From NCBI RefSeq assembly GCF_000485595.1, contig NW_014578436.1, positions 31,629-80,203 on the forward strand: a stretch of 48,575 nt of DNA. Direction: 5' to 3'. The translations under genes and the position numbers were made by a program. Below are positions 26,901 through 38,900 of this stretch, piece after piece (within the stretch, counting starts at the first letter, position 1; each line of letters begins with the position of its first letter). This DNA comes from Priapulus caudatus (lineage: Eukaryota > Priapulida > Priapulimorpha > Priapulimorphida > Priapulidae). A model generated the notes under the pieces. It did no database searches. It was given only the letters and a program-made list of their open reading frames with translations, and had not been told where the DNA came from.

Positions 26901-29900
26901 ACGTTTATTACGCTGCCTATAAATACTTTCTTAATAGTCTTTGATGTTACATATACAGCAGTTCACAATACTACAACTATCTTAAAATGTAAACGACTAC
27001 ATATAATAGACCCGGGACAAACAATTCCTTGCTCAACACCCTGTAGCAACATGTGAGGCTAAGTTGTTTCAAACAATTTAGCGTTTGCGCCAGAATGCCA
27101 GTTTTCTCACCTCTTTCTTGTGGGTTTTAAGCAAACGCGCAGTGGAATGGGTGGAACTAGAGTTTATTTTGTCATAAGGTAGTGTGATTATGCATGACAC
27201 GAAGTATTTGCTAGTTTAGTACTGGAGAAATTAGCGTTTGGATGCGCATTGTGAGCCTTTAAGCAATATAGCTTGGATTGTTTCCCGATTGTTCAAAGGA
27301 GGATTAGCATGATCAGGATCATTTTTCTTGATTGTGATCAACCTTCCCTGATTTGAACCACTAGATCCCGAATCAGAAAAAACTTGCACAAGAGAATCAG
27401 GCTCAGTATTAACTGACCATGGTCAGTAGAGACTTGATCCGAATGAGCATCTCAGAAAATGTTGCTCAAGTAAACTGACCCGGATCAAGCCTTGATCTGC
27501 TTTTGAGCTACCCTTTCCTGCGTGGTCATACTCATGTACACTTTCTATTAACATTGATTGTATCGCAGTATCAATTAATGTAATTACCGATAACACACAG
27601 CATGTTGTACACATGCTACTGTATCAGATGAGCTGATGTGAAAAACAATGTGCTAAAAAGTAGCATAGCATTAGCGTGGCACTTGCTGAGCTGTTTCAAA
27701 TACATGAAATTACTGAAAATTTGCCAAAAACTACTAATAATTATAACAAGGTGGCAGTAGTAAACGGTTACTGACGTACTGCTATCAGATTAGTATAAGA
27801 ATTAAATGAGATATACACACCTTCATGTACTGCTTCATAGCATAAATTTCCACCAGATAAGAGGCTCTTTGTGTTTCTGCATTAGCCAGACTAGCAGCAA
27901 TGCTAGCAATAATGTAACCGAAGAACACCACTCCTCCAACCATAAGCAGGATGCATAGACCAACTTCAGTGAGATTCAATGGTAATATGTCACCATAGCC
28001 AACAGACAGGGTCGTTGCACAGGCCCAATACAAACTGTTCACGTATTGCGTGTAAACATTCGCACTAGCATCAGTAAACTTAATGCCGGCAAGCCATGAT
28101 GTAGGCGAGCAACTACTCCCAGCTTCCGCCTCTTCCTCGCCTGAAAATAATCACAATAAACTCAACGAAGGAACCATTAGATGTAAACATTTCTTTTCTG
28201 TCAATATCCTTCACCACGCAATTTAGTGCATGACCTAGCATACCCATGTGAACAACAACTGTTCATTAATAACCAATCAAAAAGGAAGGCGGTGTTTACT
28301 AGGAAGTACAGTGTGAATAGGGAAAGGAACACGATTGTATACCTTCGGTATGACCACCAAACATCTCAGGATTCGGAGGGCAGGCAAAGTTGAAAAGCAG
28401 GCAGGTCACCCAGTTAATAGAAATGATGGCATAAAAGAGGTATTTCAGCTCTCTGAAACAAGGTAAGAGAGATGGGAGAGGTTATGCAACAACGTATGCA
28501 AAGAAGGAACGAGTCGATGGAATGAGTCTTTGAAGTAGGATCACTTATTGGATATATCACACATTAGATTTACCTTGCTCAACCAATTAAAAGACATGAA
28601 TTAATTGAATGAATGCACACATACTATGTACTTCGTATGATAAAACCCTACTATACGCAATTCATGAAATATATGTGTAGTTAAGTCATGGAGCAATATA
28701 GTTGGCTATGATGGCATTGTATATTGCACAGGTAATCTTACTAACAATTACCTGACGATAACCGTGTCGAACTCTACTCCTGATTCCAAGAAGTCAAATG
28801 CAAGAGGCAGGCGGTAGAAATGCAGCAGTCTGTTGATTCTGAACAATGTCAGTACGTGCATACCATTAAGATCAAGTTCAGGGTGAAGAGAATATGCTAG
28901 AAACTCAAATGGGAAGATGGTGACAATGTCAATCCATAAGTTGCTCTTGATGTATCGTTTCGCTGTCAGCAGAGGATGAGTGATCAATCTGTCATTTGCA
29001 TCGAAGTAGCAAACATGAAGCTTGACATACCTGAAATAATAAACATTACAACTTGTAAGTTATATTCAGTGCATAGTGCTGGAAAGGCAAAAAACGAGCA
29101 TTGTTTATTGAAATTACATGCTTTGCACCAAAAGTAACGCTCTTTAATTACAATGCAGGACTTTTCTGAACAATCAAACTTTACTGAAATGTCAGGAAGC
29201 CTTTACTCAGTGACAAGCAGGAAAGCAACGCTAATACAAAACATCGTTCTACTTGGCACGACGAGCATTCCACTTTATTAACAACGTAATTACATGTCGA
29301 CGATGGTTATGACGTCCATGAGATAGCTGAGGAACCAGAGGAAGTTGCTGTCAATGAGCAGGGAGCCATGGATTGGTACGGTGAAGGTGTTCAACATAGC
29401 CAAGATGACTCGCATCATCTCCCACCCCACCACAAACCTACTATTTGGTAGTAGTGTGATTCTGTTCAGAAAGTACAACAACAGCATTCCTGTATCGCAT
29501 GGGCCACACACACAGTACAGTCTCCACCTCATTAACCTATCCCTCTGGGTGTGATTGACAGGCAGTTCTAGCCAATCAGTGTGATGATAGGATGCTTTAC
29601 AAACAATGCTTAGTAAAATGGTGCCACAAATGCAACATTTTTGCAACAACCATATGCATGTACACATACAGACCAGGTCAGTTTGACCGACCTAGCAATA
29701 ATATCCAAGGGGGGCGTGGTTGCTGAGTGCTGCTGACATATCCAGATTGCATGCTTCTAAACAGATGAACCATTAATTATCTTGTCCACGTATACCTCAT
29801 TAGTATAAAGCCGAAAAAGCGCCCGGGCCCACGTCGGAATGGCTTCATGAAGTCTTCATTGACTGTGCCATCAGGATGGTACTTGGTGTGAACTTTGAAC

Positions 29901-32900
29901 GAAGATTTAAAATGAGCCGTGACTTCTACATCCTCCTCCTCACGTCTGCCAGGCTTCGACTCCATATCCAGCACTGAGCGCACCTACATGTAAACAGAGA
30001 AAATTTGAAGGTTTCTTAAAAGCCTTTATCACCTTTTACCAACTCCAATCTTTCACATGAATACAAAATTAGAACATTTAGAAAATGTTGGTGAAGAGCA
30101 AAAATTAACATAACCTGCTAATTTTCCATTAATATTCATATATAATTATGTTATTAGCAATTTAAATGTTCACCCTAGTTTGACTATCTCTGTTGCGCCT
30201 ATTATCCTCCTTCTTGATTTTCTCCAGCACCTCCTTGTGCTGACTGGCATTTGTGAATTGGGACTGAATCGCAGGGAACTGCTGACACACTTCGTGGAGC
30301 TCTTGACGACGCACCATTATCAACTCTACGTATGTCTTTGCCCGCACAGTGGCAGGGCAGTAATCATCGAACAACACTCCTATTTCCCCAAAACACTGTC
30401 CAGTGCTTATAGTTGCCGTGCACTTCTTGAGATCATCCGTCAGGAACTATAAATGCAGTCACGGAATAATCGTTTAGTGCATAGATGAATGTGTAATACT
30501 TCACCTGACGGCTAACAATATCGAATAAATGCAGTAATATGCTGTGGCAAACGTTTAACTTGCTGTTACGGGACAGGTACACTTTGTATGATGGTAGAAA
30601 AGGCAGTCACAAGCTTTTTTCAACAAGGTTATGCCAAACAACACACCTAGGCACTTTCGTGCATTCTAAACATTGTATTCATGTAGTCATATATAATTGT
30701 GCAAAACAAGCACTTAGCAAATGCACCTACACTACAGACATAAGCCTTTGCCCTTCAACTAGCTTCACCTGGCCATATCTGACAAGATGAAAACTAGTAC
30801 TTACCTCACACAAGCCTCTGCGCACGCAGTACATCTCTCTGGCCAAGTCTCCAGCATATACGATTATCTCACCAGGGTTGAATGCATACAAGTGGGCCTT
30901 TTGTGCTAACAATCTCATAAAGCCCACATCCATCTCTTGAAATAGGGGAAGCTGGATTGCAATAAATAATATCTGGATGTAATTTTAAATACATGTACAT
31001 ACACACATGTTACCGTTGATCGTTTCACTGGGTCCATTGAACCATCAAAGCTACTACACCCTACTACACAATACTACACCTTAGAATTTTAGGGTATATC
31101 ATGATAGTAAGTGCTTAAATAATAGTATATACCTATACACATTTCTATAATCATGCATTCACGTCATAAAACAAGTGTTTCGAAATTTTTTTTTTCGCCG
31201 CTGACATGACACCCCGCGATTGTGCTGCCACCCTGACAAAGTTGCGCTTTTGCAGATTTTTTTGTGCACGTTACAGACCGAGGGCTAATTACAAAAGTTT
31301 AATATATTTATACCCAACTGCTATTTAACCAAACGATTTTTTTTATTTTAGGGCAAATTCGTCCATATTATAACTGCATCTAGAAGTTGTTGATATGATA
31401 TTGCAATTCTTCTCATCTTAAATTAATAAATAAGAAACACCCTCAGTCTGTAGCCTGCAGCCGAAAAGTTACGATGCGCAACTTTGAAAGTAGATGCGCT
31501 AGTAGTGGCGCCCCCATCATTGCCAGCAATGATATATAGCTGTTTAGTCACTCTAGTTTAGACATACAAATGCACACGTTTACCGACTACAACAGATAAA
31601 CTAACAAATTGAACACCGAACAATTCGTGCACGAGGTTTCTTTAATAAAATCACTAGCTGTATAAAGTATCATATATTCAACAGCACAGCAGCAATGTCA
31701 CATGTTTGACCTTTAATAAATGGGCTTCAGCATCCTCAATAGCAATGTCTTGTTGTAGTGCCACAGGCACATCCCTGAAGATGTTACGAGCCGTACCAGG
31801 TTCTGCTTCACCCCTACAATAACAAACATGCAATATGTAATAGACAAATGAGAAAAATTCATGGCTTCTGCTATAATATCATCCCTTACAATAGTTTTGT
31901 TAGACACCGAAATGACAGAGGATTACAGCCCTGGGCATGTGCATGTCAAATGATGAACAAAAAAAGACAATTAATTCAGCAAAACAATTGAAAGAAATAT
32001 TTATTACAAAATATAATTTGTCTCCGATTTCTCACCTATATCTGCTCCACAATAGCTTCATATACTCAACGACACGCACACGCAAGTCTTCATGAAGATT
32101 GTTTTCCAACATAAATGCTTTCATTCCCATTAGTTTAGTCTGGTACTGTACTCTGCAAAATGAAATTAATATTAAATGTTCTATATACCATTCTCCTTTG
32201 TTTTACATCGAAAGTACAGTCAATATTGTGTCTACAAAATCAGCATATCAGGGACGTGATTGCTCAAGGGATTGGGGCTGAAAATGTTTTCCAACCTCAC
32301 TCAAATCTATAGAGCGTGTCAAGATGCATCACAAATTACCTATGCTAGGTACTAATTTATATGTGCCTGTATGCTTAACACACAATTCCAAAATAATACG
32401 AACCGAGCAGAGTCATCATTGGCCTTGAGAGCAGCAATGGCAGCCAGAATGTAGCCATACAACAACAAGCCAATAATCATGACGAAAGAAGCAATAATCT
32501 GGCCAAGCGTTGTAAGGGCATACAGATCTCCATAGCCAGTGCTGGACATTGTAGTTGCAGCCCAGTACAATGACAACATGTACACGGTAGTATCATTTCT
32601 TGGTCCACCTATCTCTTCTTCTTCTTCTTCTTCTTCTTCTTCTTCCTCGTGATGTTCTTCTTCTGGAACGGCCTGCACTTGAGCCTTCTTGTCAAGCATG
32701 AAAAGCCAGCTGCTCTTATTGTGCCTATGAAGTAAAGCAGTTAAATGGTAAGAATCTATACTAAAAAAAGATCAAACAACCATAATGAAAATACAACTAG
32801 ATTCTGGTGAATCACACTTATAGGCAACACATGCTTATATAGTTACTACAATATTACAATATAAATGGTGCATTGTACTTACACTCCATATGCGCTGGCA

Positions 32901-35900
32901 GCCAAGTACAGCAAGCATGCACAAAAGTGAGTAGCACATAGGATGTAAATGGCAAACTTTTTAGTGCGAACGGAGCTGATATCTACATCTAGCTTATCCT
33001 CCAGACTGCTGATGTAGGCAATAACCTGAAAATAGATAGCAGGGTAATTTTTGGTAGCACTTCAGCTAAAACTAATGAAGGATCACAAGAATGACTTTGT
33101 GAAGGTTCTTTGACAAATTCTGGCTTACTATTGCACAGACAACTGAGTACAAGCCAAAATGCTCAACTATATAGTAGTCACAACAAAACATACTCACTTT
33201 TCTAAATTTCAGCAGTCTGTTTAACCTGAGGAAACATAAGAGATGCCAGCGGTGTTGGTCACCTACTGCGAGGCAGATGACTTCTAAGGGAAGGACAGCA
33301 AGAATGTCCAAGACAAATGCCATGCTGAATACGTAGTTCTTCTTGATAGATGCGAAGTCCACTAGAATGCCTACATAAAAAGATGGTCAAAACACACAAA
33401 CCTGATTAAAATGCATCATTAATTAGCAACAATATATATATATATTACCAAAATGCACCAACACATTGCTGGCATTAATGTCTTGCATCGAATATGACAT
33501 ATTTTCTTAATTACATGCACTTGGTAATTCAGGGTATTGTACTTATATAATAACTACAAAGACACACCGTTGGCAGTCGCGACACCCGTCCGCAACTGGA
33601 TTATGATATCCAGCACGAGAAGCAAATCAAAGAAGTAGGTCACGATCAGGAGTTTCCTGCCTGGCACTGTCTCATACACCGTCTCAGAAGTATCAAACGA
33701 TGGGAAACAGGCGACGTAGGAATAGAGTATGAAAATGAAGACAATCAGCACGACTAGGTACTTGTTCCATAAGCGGCTGAACATGCAGCCTGGATCAATT
33801 GTTCTCCCTTGCAGAAACCTCTGGATATTGGTTATCAGTGCTATGATCTGCTGCAAGATAATATAGTGAGCATAGTATTATACGTCAGACCAGGGTGCGA
33901 AATTAACGGGAGTCCGAAGTCAAATACTCCCTGATTTACTGTCGGACTCCCTGATTGGACATATGCAGGAGTCCGTGTGACTCCCTGAAAATTCTGCGAT
34001 ACTGACTAGTTCGTTCCGGAGCACGGCCTCGCGGAATTACCGTATTTTTTCAGCTAATGTCCCAAGAAAATTTGGCAGACGTGCAACTGCATGAATCTTA
34101 AAAACAAGCACATGCGTTATTGTTAATATCTGTAATTTTGAACCTCAGACTGCGGACTCCCTCTTTTTGAGGGTAGGGAGTCCGTTGGACTCACGTGTTA
34201 AAAAGTTAATTGTTACCTCTGTCAGACTGTATATTAGATGGTTCAAATTACTGTACATAGTCAATGAGTATAACCACGTCATTGTCAACGATAAGAATAA
34301 AGCAATTTTTCTAGGAGAAAATGTTAAAAAAAAATACAATACCCTTCTACTGGCACCGGGAGAGACTGGTACATTGTGAGATTCAATGATGTCCACAGAA
34401 GATGAAATGTTTACAACAGTTGCATTCTTTTCGTGGCCGTGCATTGCCATAGACTGCCGACGCTTGGCCGGAAGATCCACCGACAATTTTCTTGCATTAC
34501 TGTACTTCACTTTGGTCATAGTCTCGGGTTCTTCAGCAGCCTGGAACAAAATGATTAATCAGTTGCATAACTGTTTTACTATGCTACGTAATTACCATAC
34601 ATGACGTATATACCAGTTAATCATATATTATTATAATATACTAGCATATTATAGCTACCAACGCAATTATCTCCGATGTATATACTTGTGTGACACAAAG
34701 AGCCACAACTTATTTAGTAAGAATGAATATAACAATAACACAATTTACTCGGTAAATATTTTTTGCATTAACAAAATTTGATCAATATTAAACGTTGAGA
34801 AAGGGTTCCTGTTCACAATAATTATAGTGCAAAAATTTACTTCACAGAAACTAGCTTACTCTCATGACTTGATGTTTTCCAACTGTACTGTCGACATTTG
34901 CGGTGCATCGTTTCAGTGCCATTTCAGTCAATCTTTCTGAAACTACATAATAATATTACATAACTAGTAAAGCAACAATAAGATGATCCCACTAACTAGT
35001 AATAGAATCTTTTTAGCACAGCTTCCTGGCCAGTCACATATTTATTGAGAAAAAAGTCCAAGTCCAAGTTTAAGTTTGTTTTTATAAACATTAGCCTCGT
35101 TCACACGAGACCTCGTATCTATGAAATACGCAGGGTTCTCCAAGAGCACTTATAGCCTGGCGGCCCGCCAGGCTATCGTCGAGCTCCGCCATCCTAAAAT
35201 GCACCCGCCCCTCTAAATATCATAGCCGCCATGCTAAATATCATAGCCCCCGGACCCCCCTAACACACAAAATGCCTTCGGCGATTTGCAACTAGGACCG
35301 TAAAGGCAGCACCCGCCATGCTATAATGAAAAAGCTTGGAGAACCCCGATACAGTATTTGCGAAATACCGAATCTGAGACAAATACGCGACCAAGCATTC
35401 ACACGCTGATTCGCGGCTCCAGAAATGCCGTATTTGCGAGCTACGAGCTGCTTTAATAACAATCAAGCAAACAATGCAATGCGCACCAACTGCCGATAAA
35501 ATACGTAGACTGCATATCATGGTCCGCGCTCGACAGTTCGACTCGCATTACACTGGAACTGTCGAGCGCGGACCAGTCTATAAAATACGCGGCTTCAGAA
35601 ATACGGTATTTAGCGTTCACACGAGGAAATGCACGCTCCAAGAGATCCTGTATTTCTCAAGCACGGCAAATTATTCGGGGTCTGGGAAGCCGCGTATTTC
35701 AACAAATACCGGATCTGTTTAGATACCGTATTTCTTGAACCGCGCATTTTGCCTCGTGTGAACGCTAAATACCGAATTTTTTGCTACGTGTGAACGCGGC
35801 TAATGATACAAATAGTCAAATTTAAAATTCACTCAGCTGGCGATTTTTCAATTAGCTTACATGAGACGATTTTTTGTTGTCACATGTGCACGTAATATAA

Positions 35901-38900
35901 TAAACAATGTATTAATAATAGAAATAAAAACATATAAAAAGCACAAAATGATTTTCTAGTAAACATGGTATAGTTAGTTTACCTTCAGGATAGTATTCGA
36001 GAACTTTCTGAACATTAACCTTTTCTAGGGTCATGAGTTCACAGTGGGTAATAGCTCTTACTGTAGCTGATCGTGGTAAGGAGAAAATCAAGCTTACCTA
36101 AATCAGATAAAGAAAATTAGGTGTCAAACAGTAAGTTAGGAAAATACAAATATTCACTATAGACACTATAGTATTTCAGGTAAATGACTTTCAATAGATG
36201 CATGAATAGCAGTTTCTATATAAAGCAACTGTAACACCTGTACAATTTTTGTGCTAACTATATAGTGTAGCAAAATACACATCGTCATTTTATTGGTTAT
36301 TGTAATTATGATGAACTATAACTGCAATTATTATTTTGACCATACACATTTTTCATACCTCACCAAACACTTTACCCTCACGGAGTGTAGCAACTGGCGT
36401 CTCGTCGTCTTTATCTGACAGTACCTTAAAATAAGCATAAGTACGTGTAAACACATTGCATATGCAATTTCGTTTATACACTAATTAAATCATAATATTG
36501 CTACACTATATGCCATATACTTGACAAACAGCAAAACATCCATTTTTAAATTGCTAGGTATTAGTACAAGAAATTCTTGGGCAAATAATTGCAAAAAGAA
36601 CCACTTTATTATTTTCAGAGGAAATGCAATATATGACAACTAACCTAACGTGTTACAATTCCTATTTTTTCGTATAGTTATGTAACACTACTCCAATGTC
36701 TTTTCTGTTAATTTATTTGACGATTGTGTTATTGCCATATATAAATGTGACCAAATCAAAAGTGCAATAAATTGGGCTTTGTTACCATCTAAACAATATA
36801 TGTTATCAACTGATATAATTTATATTTATATTTTTGATTTATTACTGGTTCTACTATTGTACTTGCTGAAATCCAATTGCTAATTGTGATATATATTACA
36901 CCCAAGACTTTTGCACGTATATTCAAAGTAGGAAATATTAATAGATGATATAATGTTCTCATCGCCTCAACTTCAAAAAAAGTGATGAGCTCATAAATAA
37001 TAAATCCACTTGACCATGCCCTATCGGCATAATACCTCCAATGTTCCACGATGGACAAAGAACAAGGAATGAGCAGTGTCGCCACGGCTAATGATAACCT
37101 GGCCTGGCAAGTACAGCTGTTGGTGGATGTTAAGCGACAACATTCTCAAAAATCCCTCATCAATATCTTTGAAAATGGAAGCCTGTAAAATACAATTGTA
37201 AGTACCATTTTATTAAGTTCAAAATTCTACTTTACATTTATACCCATATATAAACGAGTGCAGTTAGTTTGGCATTTTGGAACTGAAAGTTTACTACTCA
37301 ACAGAATAACAGAAAATGAAACTTAACTAGAAATTGCAGTTGTCGCCAACTACATGTATCCCCCGCGATCTAGTATTAATGAAATATCTCCGTATTCCTA
37401 CATCAACACGGTACCTTCAACCCTTTAATTTTGCTGAGTAGCAGGCGCTAGGTCAATTAGGGGTGGAGTTATAGAGTGGAAGGGAAATATGATCAAGGTC
37501 AAATAAAGGTCGCAGTGACCTGGTTTTGGTACGCGACACACCTTCTCCCCAAGATGTGTAAGTATACCAAGTTTGGTCGCGCTAGGTCAATTAAGGGCCG
37601 ATCGAGTTATAGAGCGGAAGGGTAATATGATCAAGGTCAAGGTCAAATAAAAGTCGCAGTGACCTGGTTTTGGTACGCGACACACCTTGTCCATAAGATG
37701 CGTAAGTATTATATACCAAGTTTGGTCGCGCTAGGTCAATTAGGGACCGAATTATAGAGCGTAAGGGAAATATGATCAATGTCAAGGTCAAGGTCAAATA
37801 AAGGTCGCAGTGACCTGGTTTTGCTACGCGACATGCCTTCTCCCCAAGATATGTAAGTATACCAAGTTTGGTCGTGCTAGGTGAATTAAGGGCCGAGTTA
37901 TAGAGCGGAAGGGAGTGTCTGCGGAGGCGAGCGGCGGCTGGACAGACATGAAACCATAGTATCCCCGCCGACTTCGTCGCGAGGGATACAATAATATTAA
38001 GAATTTCAGGGGTGTGATACTAAATTGGCCAATCACTTCGCAATCACTGCTCTAATACCAAAAGCAGTGAACAGTCCTTTGTTAACAGTCAACAAATTCA
38101 TGTTTACCCCTCCTCTTGAGGGTCAAAAGGTTATCAGACACTGACTTACTCTTCGCACGTCAGTGGAAAGCACATTTCATGGTCCTTTCAATAAAGTGAT
38201 AAAAATGGTAGGTCAGCGCTGAAACAAAAAAGTTTTTCACTCTGTCCATTAGGCCATGTCCTCAGAAAATGTCTGATATCTGACCTTTCCCCCACTGCCA
38301 TTTGACCTGTGACCTCCAATTTCGCACTGGTGATGGGTTTCCTGCCCATCACACTATACACCAATATGACACTATGCATAGGTCGAGCCGTTCAGATTTG
38401 TGCCGCAATTCCGTATTTCTTCCTATACCTTAAGTTAAGGGGGAAATATTCCCCCTCCATTGACACATCTTGACCTTTGACCCTTGACCCCCAAATTGGT
38501 CATCCCAAGTCCTTTTCACGATCCCCCGGCCCCGACGTCTCGAATATCGTGACCGTACGTCGAGCGGTTAAGATTTGTGCCCAACTGTTGACGGACACAC
38601 GGACACACGGATCACGGACGGACGCTCATGCGATTCTACAAGCTGCATCTGACTTCGTCAGATGAGCTAAAAATGGTAGGTCAGCGCTGAAACAAAAAAG
38701 TTTTTCACTCGGTCCGTTAGACCATGTCCTCAGAAAATGTGTGATATCTAACCTTTCCCCCACTTTCCTTTGACCGGTGACCTCCAATTTCGCGCTGGTG
38801 ATGGGTTTCCTCCCCATCACACTATACATCGAATATTAAGAGCGTAGGTCAAGCCGTTGAGATTTTTGCTGCAATTTCGTATTTCCTCCTATACCTTAAG

